A stretch of 64,000 bases of DNA, from assembly GCA_020850535.1 (NCBI GenBank), contig JADZEM010000022.1, positions 1 to 64,000 of the forward strand, read 5' to 3'. The notes under the pieces were generated by a model. The model searched no databases, was not told where the DNA came from, and worked only from the letters and a program-made list of their open reading frames with translations. Positions within the stretch are counted from its first letter, which is position 1, and each line of letters starts with the position of its first letter. Of the stretch, positions 45,795 through 55,355 are shown piece after piece. Source of the stretch: Chloroflexota bacterium (GTDB lineage Bacteria > Chloroflexota > UBA6077 > JACCZL01). A program made the translations under genes and the position numbers.

Positions 45795-46017
45795 GCAGTC
45801 CCTCCTAAGCGTGGTGCGATCTGGGTCACGTCGCCGGTCAGGTGTCGCCGCTGACGGAGCCCGGCTGCCGCGTCCGCGCGTGGGGCGGGGGCGCGTCGCT
45901 CTCTTGTACTCGGAAGCACGGCTCCTGGCAAGTGCCCCGCGGCCATCCGCTCCTGCGAGCGTCCCATGAGGACAGGGTCAGACGCGGCGGCGCAGGCTGG
46001 CCCCTGGCAGGGCACGT

Positions 46018-46064
46018 GCATGTTCATTGGTGTTCCCGAAACGCGGTCAAGCGAGCGGTCGGGG
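46018..46064. repeat. dispersed ~45-bp conserved motif, copy B
   Basis: Matches 24577-24619 with five substitutions and four extra bases (GCGA). It contains GCATGTTCATTGGTGTTCCC and GCGGTCGGGGCT. Both copies are in long intergenic regions near membrane-protein genes. Confidence 0.6.
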
Positions 46065-46113
46065 CTCAATGGCGTTTGAAGAAATAACCAGGTAGTCCAT
46101 GCGCCAGCCGGGA

Positions 46114-46226
46114 GGCCCTCACCCCCCGCCCCCCTCTCCCTGTGCGCGGGAGAGGGGGAGGAACGACAGTCTCGTGGGCCTCCCCCTCTCCCTGTGCGCG
46201 GGAGAGGGGGGCGGGGGGTGAGGGCC
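46114..46226. repeat. MITE-like palindrome of the DUF559-element family
   Basis: Perfect 27-bp terminal inverted repeats (46114-46140 and 46200-46226; GGCCCTCACCCCCCGCCCCC and on) enclose two head-to-head copies of CTCTCCCTGTGCGCGGGAGAG with a roughly 20-base spacer. The same arms flank the DUF559 gene at 62 kb, but here there is no gene inside. Confidence 0.85.
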
Positions 46227-46406
46227 CTTACCGCGGTCGTTCGTCAAGCTTCATCATGCGCGCTCCCCAGGCAGTCTGCACGTCGCCGGCCGCCCCTGGT
46301 AGCGATGTCCACCGTCTGGTGATACTGGTGTATCGCCCGGTTCGATCAACGGTGTCCACCGGCCGGTACACTCTCCCTGCTGGCAAGCATTGCACCGGAG
46401 GCGGGC

Positions 46407-47036
46407 ATGTCGCCGTTCCAGATACTCCCGGCCGAACGCGGCTTCTTTGATTGGTTCGAGAAGGGGGCTGTCACGGCCCGCGACGCCGCGCGCGCCCTGT
46501 CCGACCTCTTACACGACTACCGGGATGCCGAGGGCCGCGTCCTCAACATCACCGAGCTGGAGCACCAGGGCGACTTTATCGTGCACGAGACGCTGAACCT
46601 GCTCTCACGCACGTTCATCACGCCGCTCGAAGGCGACGAGATCCGCGCCCTGGTCAGCGCCATCGACGACGTCACGGACTGGATCGAGGACGCGGCGGAC
46701 GCCCTGCTCCTCTACGAGGTGCAGACCCCCATCCCGGAGGTGCAGTTGCTGGCCAAGCTGCTGGTGCAGTCCGCCGAGCAGATGGTCGAGGCGATGCCGC
46801 TGCTCCGGGACAAGAAGCACTACCCACGCATCAAGGCGTACACCGTCGAGATCAACCGCCTGGAAAACGAGGCCGACCGCGTCCTTCGCAACGCATTGAC
46901 CCGGCTCGTCCGCGAGCGCGACGACTGGTTCGAGTTCATGCGCTGGAAGGAGATCCTCGAGAAGATCGAGGAGGCGACGGACAAGTGTGAGGACGCCGCC
47001 GACATCCTCGAAGCGGTGGTCGTCAAGAACGCCTGA
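46407..47036 (+). CDS. DUF47/PhoU-like phosphate transport accessory protein
   Basis: A 209-residue all-helical protein with a GGAGG site before its ATG. It shows the DUF47 (Pit accessory) pattern: FFDWFEKGA near the start, the metal-site-like ELEHQGDFIVHE segment, IDDVTDWIEDAAD, and KEILEKIEEATDKCEDAADI at the end. DUF47 proteins usually sit next to a PiT phosphate transporter and modulate it. None is adjacent here, so its partner is encoded elsewhere or lost. Confidence 0.9.
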   Translation: MSPFQILPAERGFFDWFEKGAVTARDAARALSDLLHDYRDAEGRVLNITELEHQGDFIVHETLNLLSRTFITPLEGDEIRALVSAIDDVTDWIEDAADALLLYEVQTPIPEVQLLAKLLVQSAEQMVEAMPLLRDKKHYPRIKAYTVEINRLENEADRVLRNALTRLVRERDDWFEFMRWKEILEKIEEATDKCEDAADILEAVVVKNA

Positions 47037-47223
47037 CGCAACCAGGCGACAGCCAGCAAGAGCGCTCTGCCTGCTCGTCTGCACACATCGTCTACAAAAC
47101 CGCGCAGCGTTTTGTGCGGCCTGACCGTGTTCGGCACGCCGGTTGCTTTGTACCCTGGTGTCCAGGATCGCCGTTGCCCGGCAGACCTGGGGATCCTCCT
47201 GCCAGGAACCGGTGAGAACCACG

Positions 47224-48234
47224 ATGCGTGTACGAGTAGGCTGCGAGTTTCGCTACCAGACCCCGGCGCCCGTGCCCATGCTGGTGCTGGTGCGGGCCCG
47301 TCCTGATGCCGAGCACCGGACGCTGTACGAATCCCAGTGGACGGAGCCACAGTTCCGGCTGCGCGAGTACCAGGACAGCTTCGGCAACCCCTGCTGGCGG
47401 CTGATGCTGCCGGCCGGCGGCTCGCTCATTCGGTACGATGCCGTGGTCGAGGTCAGCTCGGAGCCGGATCTCGTGAGGCCAGACGCGCCGCTCGTGCCCG
47501 TGCAGGCGCTGCCGGACGAGACGCTGGCGTTCACGCTGCCCAGCCGCTGCATCGAGTCCGACCTGCTGCTGGATGACGCCTGGAGGCTGTTCGGAGACAC
47601 CCCGCCGACCTGGGCGCGCGTCCAGGCGGTCTGCGACTGGGTCCACCAGCACATCGAGTACGGCTACGGCAGCAGCGGCCCCACCACGACGGCGCTGGAC
47701 GTCTACCAACAGCGGAAGGGCGTCTGCCGCGACTTCGCACAACTCAGCGTTGCGTTCTGCCGCACGCTCAACATCCCTGCCCGCTACACGTTCGGCTACT
47801 TCCCCGATATCGCCGTCGAGCCGCCAGACATCCCGATGGACTTCCACGCCTGGTTCGAGGCGTACCTGGGCGACCGCTGGTACACCTTCGACGCGCGCCA
47901 CAACACGCCCCGCATCGGACGGGTCAAGATCGCGCATGGGCGGGACGCCGTGGACGTGGCCCTCTCGACGGCCTACGGCTCCGCCGCGTTGACGAGTATG
48001 GTAGTCTGGGCCGACGAGATCGACGAGCAGGGCCAGCCGACCAACCAGCCGCCGGTGGTGGCCGAGATGGCGCTCGACCTGCCGCCGATCCCCGTCCCGC
48101 CACCGGGCACGGTCTCCGTTGAGACAGTATCACGGTTCAACGGGATGTCGTCCGGCGGCGTGGCCGCCGAGCATGCCCATCATGACGAGAGCAGCCCAGA
48201 GGTTGCGCTGGCCTCCGGGCCGGCTCGGGGCTGA
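47224..48234 (+). CDS. transglutaminase-like protein (first of three)
   Basis: A 336-residue transglutaminase-like cysteine peptidase-fold protein from the ATG at 47224. The N-terminal beta domain reads MRVRVGCEFRYQTPAPVPM. The catalytic triad is intact: Cys168 in KGVCRDFAQL, His208 in MDFHAWFEAY, Asp223 in TFDARH. The C-terminal 100 residues are Pro/Gly/His-rich and poorly conserved. No signal peptide is present. It starts a five-gene run in which later genes follow within about ten bases. Confidence 0.88.
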   Translation: MRVRVGCEFRYQTPAPVPMLVLVRARPDAEHRTLYESQWTEPQFRLREYQDSFGNPCWRLMLPAGGSLIRYDAVVEVSSEPDLVRPDAPLVPVQALPDETLAFTLPSRCIESDLLLDDAWRLFGDTPPTWARVQAVCDWVHQHIEYGYGSSGPTTTALDVYQQRKGVCRDFAQLSVAFCRTLNIPARYTFGYFPDIAVEPPDIPMDFHAWFEAYLGDRWYTFDARHNTPRIGRVKIAHGRDAVDVALSTAYGSAALTSMVVWADEIDEQGQPTNQPPVVAEMALDLPPIPVPPPGTVSVETVSRFNGMSSGGVAAEHAHHDESSPEVALASGPARG

Positions 48235-48246
48235 GCGAGGCGCAGG

Positions 48247-49221
48247 ATGCGGACATCGGAAGGCGCGGGCGTGCCCAGAGGACAGGAGCTCGACTGGCGG
48301 TCGGTGGACTGGCCACGAGCCCGCCGGGCCGTCTACGCCGTCCATCAGCGCTACACCTACGCCTACAGCGCGCCCGTCTCCTCGATCCGCCAGCGGCTGG
48401 TGATGGTCCCCCGCGAGCGCCACGGCGATCAGCGGCTGCTCGAACAGGAGCTGACCGTCGCCGGGGCCGAGGGCGCCGTGCTGACCTGGCAGGAAGACGT
48501 CTTCGGGAACCGCGTCGGCCGCATGCGGGCCACGCGCGTCGAGGAGTCGCTGGCGTTCACGGCAGCGTACCGCGTCGAGCGGCAGGCCGATCCGCGCCAG
48601 CACCCCGGCATCCTGCTGGCCCAGTCCTGGGAAGACGGCGTCTACCTCGATCCGACCGCCCTGACGGCCCCGGACATCAGTCTGCGGAACGTGGCCGCGC
48701 GCATGGATGAGCGCGGGCTGCGGCAGGTCGATCTGGCCGAACGGGTACACACCTGGGCCGCCCAGGCGATCACCTACCAGATCGGCGTGACCGGCGTGCA
48801 GACACCGGCCGCGATGGCGCTCCACCTGGGGCGGGGCGTCTGCCAGGACTACGCCCACATGATGCTGGCGGTCCTGCGGCTGGTCGGCATCCCCGCCCGC
48901 TACGTCTCAGGGCACCTGCTCGGAGAGGGTGCGCCGCACGCCTGGGTCGAGGCGCTGGTGGACGATGCCAACGAGCACGGCATCCCCGAGGTGCTCGCGT
49001 TCGATCCGACGCACCATCGGCGGGCCGGCCTGAACTACATCACGGTGGCCGTGGGGCGGGACTACGCCGACATTGCGCCGACCTCCGGCACGTTCGTCGG
49101 GCCGGCCACCGGGCGGCTCTCTCCCAGCAAGCAGGCCGAGATCATCGAGGTCGAGTACGAGGACGGCACGGTCTGGACGGCCGCACGGGCTGCGGCGGCC
49201 GGGAAGGAATCTGCTGCTTGA
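48247..49221 (+). CDS. transglutaminase-like protein (second of three)
   Basis: A 324-residue paralogue. Cys199 ([13 protein letters not shown]), His231 (APHAWVEAL) and Asp253 (AFDPTHH) make the triad. It begins with the beta-sandwich N-domain of this group ([15 protein letters not shown]) and ends with [14 protein letters not shown], the conserved tail. Twelve bases follow the first copy. It likely cleaves or crosslinks a peptide; the substrate is unknown. Confidence 0.88.
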   Translation: MRTSEGAGVPRGQELDWRSVDWPRARRAVYAVHQRYTYAYSAPVSSIRQRLVMVPRERHGDQRLLEQELTVAGAEGAVLTWQEDVFGNRVGRMRATRVEESLAFTAAYRVERQADPRQHPGILLAQSWEDGVYLDPTALTAPDISLRNVAARMDERGLRQVDLAERVHTWAAQAITYQIGVTGVQTPAAMALHLGRGVCQDYAHMMLAVLRLVGIPARYVSGHLLGEGAPHAWVEALVDDANEHGIPEVLAFDPTHHRRAGLNYITVAVGRDYADIAPTSGTFVGPATGRLSPSKQAEIIEVEYEDGTVWTAARAAAAGKESAA

Positions 49222-49231
49222 GGCTGGCGCG

Positions 49232-50779
49232 ATGACCTCGGTTCCCGCTGATCCCCGTCAGACCGACGGCATGTCTCCCGAGATGCCGCCCTACGACCCG
49301 AGCGGCTTCTGGGACGAGATGTTCGCCGGGCCGGGCCGCGTCCGGCCGCACTACACGGCGCTGGCCCGCCGGCTCGCGACGCTCGGGCCGGCCGATGTGG
49401 CGCGGCGACAGCAGGCGGCGGACCGCTCGTTCCAGGCGCGGGGCATCACCTTCGCGGTGAACCAGGGGGCCGAGGGCATCGAGAAGATCATGCCGTTCGA
49501 CCTTGTGCCCCGCATGATCACCCCGGACGAGTGGTCACAGATCGAGCGCGGGCTTGAGCAGCGGGTTCGCGCCCTCAACCTCTTCCTGCACGACATCTAC
49601 CACGACCAGCACATCCTCGAACACGGCGTGGTGCCGTGGGAGCTGGTGCTCGGCGCATCCGGCTACCGCCGTGAGTTCCGAGGCGTCGATCCACCTCTCG
49701 GCGTCTACACCCACGTCGTCGGCAGCGACCTCGTGCGGGACGCCAGCGGCGCGTTCTACGTGCTGGAGGACAACCTCCGCACCCCCTCGGGTGTCTCGTA
49801 CCTCGTCGAGAACCGCCGCGTGCTCAAGCGCACCTGGCCGCAGATCTTCCAGACGTACGACGTGCGGCCCGTCGAGCAGTACCCCCAGGACCTGCTCGAA
49901 GTGCTGCTGGCGATCGCGCCGCCCGTCGTCGACGAGCCGAACGTGGTGGTGCTGACGCCGGGCGTCTTCAACTCGGCCTACTACGAGCACGTCTTCCTGG
50001 CGAAGGCGATGGGCGTCGAGCTGGTGCACGGCTCCGACCTGTTCGTGGACGACGCCACCATCTACATGCGCACCACGCGCGGCCGGCGGCGCGTGGACGT
50101 GATCTACCGCCGCGTGGACGACGACTTCCTGGACCCGCTCACGTTCAAGCCGGACTCGCTGCTCGGGGTGGCCGGGCTGGTGGCAACCTACCGCCTCGGG
50201 CGCGTCAGCCTTGCCAACGGCATCGGCACCGGCGTGGCGGACGACAAGGCGATCTACGCCTACGTTCCCCGCATCATCCAGTACTACCTGGGCGAAGACC
50301 CGATCATCCCGAACGTCAAGACGTACCTCGCCTCGGAGGACGACGAGCGCCAGTACATCCTGGAGCACCTGGGCGAGCTGGTGGTCAAGTCCGTCAACGA
50401 GAGCGGCGGCTACGGCATGCTGATCGGGCCCCACTCGACCGCCGCCGAGCGCGAGCAGTTCCGCCAGCAGATCCTCGCCAACCCGCGTTCCTACATCGCG
50501 CAGCCGACGCTGGCGCTGTCACGGCACCCCTGCTGGGTCGATGACCACTTCGAGGGGCGCCATGTCGATCTGCGGCCGTTCGTGCTGTTCGGGAAAGAGG
50601 TCAAGGTCACGCCGGGCGGGCTGACACGCGTCGCGCTGCGGCGCGGCTCGCTGGTGGTCAACTCGTCGCAGGGCGGCGGCGGCAAGGATACCTGGGTGCT
50701 GGGGAGCCTGCCGACGCCTGCCGGGCAGGCTGGCCGACCGGACGTGGCTGGCGCCGCTGAGAGAAGAGAGGACGCCTGA
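49232..50779 (+). CDS. circularly permuted ATP-grasp type 2 protein
   Basis: A 515-residue ATP-grasp amidoligase of the permuted DUF404/DUF407 group, from the ATG at 49232. Family segments: [20 protein letters not shown], then [31 protein letters not shown], and [17 protein letters not shown] as the nucleotide-binding glycine segment. It would ligate an amine to a carboxylate with ATP, or phosphorylate one. The next gene, alpha-E, overlaps it by one base, the standard arrangement of this gene pair. Confidence 0.92.
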   Translation: MTSVPADPRQTDGMSPEMPPYDPSGFWDEMFAGPGRVRPHYTALARRLATLGPADVARRQQAADRSFQARGITFAVNQGAEGIEKIMPFDLVPRMITPDEWSQIERGLEQRVRALNLFLHDIYHDQHILEHGVVPWELVLGASGYRREFRGVDPPLGVYTHVVGSDLVRDASGAFYVLEDNLRTPSGVSYLVENRRVLKRTWPQIFQTYDVRPVEQYPQDLLEVLLAIAPPVVDEPNVVVLTPGVFNSAYYEHVFLAKAMGVELVHGSDLFVDDATIYMRTTRGRRRVDVIYRRVDDDFLDPLTFKPDSLLGVAGLVATYRLGRVSLANGIGTGVADDKAIYAYVPRIIQYYLGEDPIIPNVKTYLASEDDERQYILEHLGELVVKSVNESGGYGMLIGPHSTAAEREQFRQQILANPRSYIAQPTLALSRHPCWVDDHFEGRHVDLRPFVLFGKEVKVTPGGLTRVALRRGSLVVNSSQGGGGKDTWVLGSLPTPAGQAGRPDVAGAAERREDA

Positions 50780-51804
50780 TGCTCTGTCGCGTGGCCGACG
50801 ACATCTTCTGGATGAGCCGCTACGTCGAGCGGGCCATCGCCGTGGGGCGGCTGATCGACGTGGTCTGGCACTTCGAGCTTGACGCCGGCGAGCAGGACGA
50901 CGACGGCGCGTTCTGGCTGCCGCTGCTCGGGACGGAGGGCAGCCGCCCGTACCTGCGAGGCGGAAAGCCGACCCCGCGCGATGTGCGCCACTACCTCGCG
51001 CTGGCCCCCGAGAACGGCAGCTCGCTGGTCTCCTGCATCCGCAAGGCCCGCGCCGCCGCCCAGGGCGTGCGTGAGTCGATCTCCTCCGAGATGTGGGAGC
51101 AGCTCAACACCGTCTACCTGTCCCTCAACTCGGCCCGCATCATGGCCGAGGCCGAAGACGACCCCTACGCCTTCTACCGCCGCATCCGAGACGGCATGTG
51201 GTTCGTACAGGGCCTGGCAGACAGCACCCTGCTGCGAAACGAGTCCTGGCTGTTCTTCTGCCTGGGCCGCTCGCTGGAGCGGGCCGACTCGCTGGCGCGC
51301 ATCCTGACGCTGCAGGCGCCCCTGTTGCAGGAGGCGGCCACGGCCAGCCAGGATGACGTCGTGCGGTGGCTCGCCGTGCTGCGCTCCTGTGGCGCTGCCG
51401 AGGCCTACAGCCACTACTACGCCCTCCGCATCGAGCCGGCTCGCGTTATCGAGTTCCTGCTGCTGAACCCGCTGTTCCCGCAGTCGATCCGCTTCTGCCT
51501 GGAATCGGCGATGACCGCCCTGGAGGCCATCGCCGGGCCGGTGACGGTCGGGATGCCGGGGGTCGGCAAGGGCGACCTTGCCGTGCGGGCGCTGGGCCTG
51601 CTCGAAGCCCGCTTGCGGCACACCGCCGTGGACGAGGTGCTGGAAGAGGGCCTGGAGCCGTTCCTCGACGACATCCAGCAGCGCGTACGGACCGTCTCCG
51701 AGCACGTGACGGCCGGCTACCTCCGGGACGAGCCGCAGCCCGGGCGGCTGGTCGCCGTGGCCCGCGCAGCGATGATCATGGCCACGCAGCAGCAGCAGCA
51801 GTGA
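50779..51804 (+). CDS. alpha-E domain protein (DUF403)
   Basis: A 341-residue helical protein. It begins [19 protein letters not shown], the family hallmark, with a second (FFCLGRSLERADSLARIL) half-repeat. The ATG overlaps the ATP-grasp stop. Alpha-E proteins are the fixed partners of permuted ATP-grasp enzymes; their own activity is unknown. It ends in a Gln tract (ATQQQQQ). Confidence 0.92.
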   Translation: MLCRVADDIFWMSRYVERAIAVGRLIDVVWHFELDAGEQDDDGAFWLPLLGTEGSRPYLRGGKPTPRDVRHYLALAPENGSSLVSCIRKARAAAQGVRESISSEMWEQLNTVYLSLNSARIMAEAEDDPYAFYRRIRDGMWFVQGLADSTLLRNESWLFFCLGRSLERADSLARILTLQAPLLQEAATASQDDVVRWLAVLRSCGAAEAYSHYYALRIEPARVIEFLLLNPLFPQSIRFCLESAMTALEAIAGPVTVGMPGVGKGDLAVRALGLLEARLRHTAVDEVLEEGLEPFLDDIQQRVRTVSEHVTAGYLRDEPQPGRLVAVARAAMIMATQQQQQ

Positions 51805-51814
51805 GCGCCGTCTG

Positions 51815-52726
51815 ATGCGCGTCTCTGTCGTCCACACGACCCACCTCAGCTACGGCACGCATGTCGTGGAAGGGGTCATGGATGTGCGGCTCGGGCCGCG
51901 TTCCGACCACGATCAGCGGTGGCAGGAGTACGATCTCCGCGCCACGCCGAGCGCCGCCATCCGTCGCTACTACGACGGCTTCGGGAACGCCGCGCACCTC
52001 GTCACCATCGCCCGGCCGCACGAGTCCGTGGAGCTGGTCTCGCGGGGCGTCATCGACACCCTGCTGACGGACCCGTTCGCGCTGCCGGACTACCGTCCCG
52101 TCGCGCTGGGGCCGTCCGAGCTGGCGGACTACCTCTCGCCGTCGGTCATCGTGCCGAGCGACCCCGAAACGAGGCGGCTGGCCGAGCCGTTCCGCCCAGT
52201 CTCTCCCGATGCAACCTTCGAGGCCGTCCAGGGGCTGATGGCGCTCGTCTACGACGGCTTCCAGTACGAGCAGCACGTCACCACCGTCGCCACCACCGTG
52301 CCAGAGGTGCTGAAGGGGCGGACGGGCGTCTGCCAGGACTTCGCGCACGTCCTCATCGGGCTGTGCCGAGCCATCGGGATCCCTGCACGCTACGTCAGCG
52401 GGTACATCGTGCCGTCCCGCTCGGGCCAGCAGCAGACACAGGCGCTCGGCACGATGACCCAGTCACAGGGCTACGGCTCACAGACCTATGGCGACGCCCA
52501 CGGGCCAAGCCGAGGGGCCGGCGCGTCGCACGCCTGGATCGAGGCGTTCACGCCGACGCACGGCTGGCGCGGCTTCGACCCGACCAACAACCTGCTGGCG
52601 AGCACCTACCACGTCAAGATGGGCATCGGGCGGGACTACAATGACGTCCCGCCCACCCGGGGCACCTTCCGGGGGCTGGCCGAGGAGAAGCTGACCGTCG
52701 AGGTTGTGGCGCGCATCCTCGACTGA
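51815..52726 (+). CDS. transglutaminase-like protein (third of three)
   Basis: A 303-residue transglutaminase-like protein starting ten bases after alpha-E. Triad: Cys173 (GVCQDFAHVL), His239 (ASHAWIEAF) and Asp255 (GFDPTNN). Between Cys and His lies a Gln/Ser/Gly-rich insert (about 201-235) absent from the second copy. This gene with ATP-grasp and alpha-E is the classic trio. A 15-bp tandem repeat overlaps its stop codon. Confidence 0.9.
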   Translation: MRVSVVHTTHLSYGTHVVEGVMDVRLGPRSDHDQRWQEYDLRATPSAAIRRYYDGFGNAAHLVTIARPHESVELVSRGVIDTLLTDPFALPDYRPVALGPSELADYLSPSVIVPSDPETRRLAEPFRPVSPDATFEAVQGLMALVYDGFQYEQHVTTVATTVPEVLKGRTGVCQDFAHVLIGLCRAIGIPARYVSGYIVPSRSGQQQTQALGTMTQSQGYGSQTYGDAHGPSRGAGASHAWIEAFTPTHGWRGFDPTNNLLASTYHVKMGIGRDYNDVPPTRGTFRGLAEEKLTVEVVARILD

Positions 52727-52765
52727 CGTCCAGGTGACTGACGTCCAGGTGACTGACGTCCAGGT
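52721..52765 (+). repeat. 15-bp tandem repeat carrying in-frame stops
   Basis: Three exact copies of GACTGACGTCCAGGT begin inside the last codon of the third transglutaminase-like gene. Because 15 bases are five codons, each copy repeats the same in-frame TGA (52724, 52739, 52754). Confidence 0.95.
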
Positions 52766-53011
52766 GACTGGCGGGGAGTCGGCGCTCGTGCTTGACGGTC
52801 TGCTGACCTGGACCGTGCGGTCCGTGCAGGTGCCTGGCGCAGCTGCCAATCGTTTCATGACTGTGCTGTCCCGGCAACCCTTCGGAGCATCCTGCCCCGT
52901 TTTCATCTACCGGAAGCAGCGTCGCGCCGCGCGCGGGGTTGTGCCCAGGCGCCCACGGCGACCATCATCCGGTCGCCCGCATCATCAGCGAACCCTCCAC
53001 TCCGAGCGTAT

Positions 53012-54292
53012 ATGAACCGCCAACAGCCTGCCAGCACCACCAGCGCCTCGCCGATCCGTCGCGTACTCTACATTTTGCAGAGCACCGCCATCGGCGGCAT
53101 GGAGTCGTTCTGCGGCGACATGGCGCACGATCTGGCCGGGCGCGGCATCGAGGTGCGGATCATCGTACCAGTGGCGAAGCGCTTCGACGTGTTGGAGCGC
53201 CGCCTCACGGCCGGCGGTGCGAAAGTCCACCGCATCGACGTGTACGCTGACCGGACGGGTGGACAACGGTATCCGAGCCTGGGCTACTGGCGCGGGCTGC
53301 TGACCCGTTACATCCCCTTGCTGCGCTCCTGGCAGCCAGACGTGGTGCACCTGCACCGTGGTAACGTCATCGGCGGCATGCCGATGCTCGGGCTGGCGCG
53401 CCTGCTGACCGACGCCTCGGTGCTGTACACCGATCACGACGTCCCCTTCCCCGGCCTGAAGCGGCGTCACCAGATCGGCACCTGGATCACGGACCACATC
53501 GTCCACGGCATCGTGGCCGTCTCGCGACGCAACGCCCATCTTCGCTACACCAAGCTGGGTGCCGTCGAGGACCGGTTCGCCTCGATCCTCAACGGCATCC
53601 CCATCGTCGAGCCGAAGCCGGGGGAGCAGGCCGCCAATCGCGCCACGACGCGCCAGCAGCTTGGCATCCCAACCGACGCGCCGGTCGTCGGCTGCGTGGT
53701 GCGGCTGGTCGAGGGGAAGGGGCTGGAGACGCTGCTCGACGCCTTCGCGCTGGTCCGCGCCGAGCAGCAGGCGACCCTCCTGCTGGTGGGCGAGGGGCCA
53801 CTGCGCGCGGGCCTGGAGCGGCGCGCGGCCGACCTCGGCATCGCCGATTCGGTGGTCTTCGCCGGCTTTCACCCCGATCCGTTCCCCTTCATGGACGCGA
53901 TGGACATCTTCGCGCTGGCCGTCCCGGCCGGCTCGATGTCGATCGCGCTGCTGGAGGCGATGGCGCGCGGCCTGACGCCGGTCATCACCTTCTGTGGACC
54001 GGAGGAGGCCGTCATCAACGACCAGACCGGCCTCTGCGCCCCGCCGAACGATCCGCCAGCCCTGGCCCGCGCGCTCGGGCGGCTGGTGGCCGATGGCGCG
54101 CTGCGGGAACACCTGGGGCGGACGGCGGCCTTGCACGTCCGGACGCACTTCTCCATCGCGCGGGCGGCCAGCGATCACCTGGAGCTGTACGCGGCGGTGC
54201 GCCACGGACCTGTTCCCAGCCGGCTCCGCGCCGATGGCCCCCCGAACCCGCGTCCGGGCGGGTGCCCCGGCTCGGCCGGCTGCATCTCGTAG
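53012..54292 (+). CDS. glycosyltransferase family 4 (GT-B)
   Basis: A 426-residue GT-B glycosyltransferase. RRVLYILQSTAIGGMESF is the acceptor-side glycine-rich start; the donor domain shows VVRLVEGKGLETLLDAFALV and the E-x7-E-like region IALLEAMARGLTPV. The tail (last 35 residues) is Pro/Gly/Cys-rich. It is separated from the upstream operon by 285 bases without a gene. It likely builds a surface polysaccharide. Confidence 0.87.
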   Translation: MNRQQPASTTSASPIRRVLYILQSTAIGGMESFCGDMAHDLAGRGIEVRIIVPVAKRFDVLERRLTAGGAKVHRIDVYADRTGGQRYPSLGYWRGLLTRYIPLLRSWQPDVVHLHRGNVIGGMPMLGLARLLTDASVLYTDHDVPFPGLKRRHQIGTWITDHIVHGIVAVSRRNAHLRYTKLGAVEDRFASILNGIPIVEPKPGEQAANRATTRQQLGIPTDAPVVGCVVRLVEGKGLETLLDAFALVRAEQQATLLLVGEGPLRAGLERRAADLGIADSVVFAGFHPDPFPFMDAMDIFALAVPAGSMSIALLEAMARGLTPVITFCGPEEAVINDQTGLCAPPNDPPALARALGRLVADGALREHLGRTAALHVRTHFSIARAASDHLELYAAVRHGPVPSRLRADGPPNPRPGGCPGSAGCIS

Positions 54293-54302
54293 GCCGGGAG
54301 AT

Positions 54303-54347
54303 CTCACCCCCAACCCCCTCTCCGGCGCGGCGAGGGGGGCAGGGTCA
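54303..54347. repeat. DUF559-element-family repeat between convergent glycosyltransferase genes
   Basis: CTCACCCCCAACCCCCTCTC followed by CGGCGCGGCGAGGGGGGCAGG. This form translates to LTPNPLSGAARG and is the same version found inside mfd at about 18358-18400. Confidence 0.7.
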
Positions 54348-55355
54348 CCCAGGGTGGGCGTAGGTTGCGTGTGCGCCCTGGCCGTACAGCGGACGGCGCA
54401 AGCCAGCCATCAGCCCCGGCAGGCCACTCCGGACCAGGGTCAGGGCCATACTCAGTCCGTAGGGCCGTTTGCGGCGCAGCACGCGGCGGATCGCGCGCCA
54501 CACGATGCCGCCCAGAAAGCCGACCAGGGCGATCGCCCCGTCGCGATGCCGGATGCGGACCTGCTTGGCGATCACCACGCCGATGGCGAAGCCGTCGCGC
54601 TGCCACAGCGTCGTCGAGCTGTCCCCGGCCGGGCGCACGCCGCCCGCATGGATGATGACCGGCCGCTCGTCGGCGATGACCCGCACGCCCGCTGCCGAGG
54701 CCCGCAGCGCGAAGTCGAAATCGTCGCCGCTCTGGAGCGGCCCGCCAGGACCGAGCTGCTCGTCGTACAGGCCGATGCGCTCCAGCGCTGACCGGCGGAC
54801 CGCCATATTGGCCCCGATGCCGAATGCGATCCGCCCGCGCAGGCGCGCCGTGCCACGCTCCTGGACCGGATCGAAGGTCGGGACCATACCATCCGACTCG
54901 ACGTACCCGCGGGGCGGCGCGACCTTCCCGAAGATCACGCCCACCGCTGGCTGCTGCATGAAGATGGCGGCGTGCGCGGCGATCCAGTCTGGCGCGGCCT
55001 CACAGTCGTCGTCGGTGAAGAGGATCAGGCTGCCCGTCGTCGCACGGATCCCGATGTTCCGCGCGCGTGACAGGCCGCACCCATCGTCCTCGACCACCCG
55101 CAGACGGGCATCCCCCGCGAAGTCGCGGAGATCGTCATGCACCCAGCCGGGCCGTCCACCCTGCGCGATCACCGTAAGATCGAAGGGCGGCTCATGCATG
55201 GCCAGGACGCTGGCGACTGCGTCGTGCAGGTGACCCGGTCGGTTCGTGCAGATGACGACGGAGATCGATGGCGGACCCTCGGCCTGTCGAGCGTCACCCG
55301 CGGACGCGGGTGACGCCCTCGTCACCATCGTGGTCTCGCCGTGTGTGTCATCCAT
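54345..55355 (-). CDS. glycosyltransferase family 2 (GT-A)
   Basis: A 336-residue GT-A glycosyltransferase. From the ATG at 55355 it reads ISVVICTNRPGHLHDAVASV, FTDDDCEAAPDWI (the DxD) and IFGKVAPP, then NMAVRRSALERIGLYDE and SGDDFDFALR, the catalytic ED-like motif. The C-terminal 80 residues hold hydrophobic helices, so membrane association is likely. An ATG at 55328 is an alternative start. Confidence 0.87.
   Translation of the reverse strand: MDDTHGETTMVTRASPASAGDARQAEGPPSISVVICTNRPGHLHDAVASVLAMHEPPFDLTVIAQGGRPGWVHDDLRDFAGDARLRVVEDDGCGLSRARNIGIRATTGSLILFTDDDCEAAPDWIAAHAAIFMQQPAVGVIFGKVAPPRGYVESDGMVPTFDPVQERGTARLRGRIAFGIGANMAVRRSALERIGLYDEQLGPGGPLQSGDDFDFALRASAAGVRVIADERPVIIHAGGVRPAGDSSTTLWQRDGFAIGVVIAKQVRIRHRDGAIALVGFLGGIVWRAIRRVLRRKRPYGLSMALTLVRSGLPGLMAGLRRPLYGQGAHATYAHPG

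Larger units (their letters stand above)
45795..46406. other. intergenic region between purine permease and DUF47 gene
   Basis: A 612-base gap without a supported gene. It holds copy B of the dispersed 45-bp motif (46018-46064) and a 113-bp palindromic element (46114-46226). The rest, including the permease upstream region, shows no recognisable riboswitch. Confidence 0.5.

Noticed and set aside
44070-45854. Large plus-strand frame over the purine permease
   Set aside because: His/Arg/Gln-rich antisense shadow; the minus strand is a clear AzgA-type permease.
46330-46360. tRNA-like GGTTCGATC
   Set aside because: No acceptor or anticodon stem can be drawn around it.
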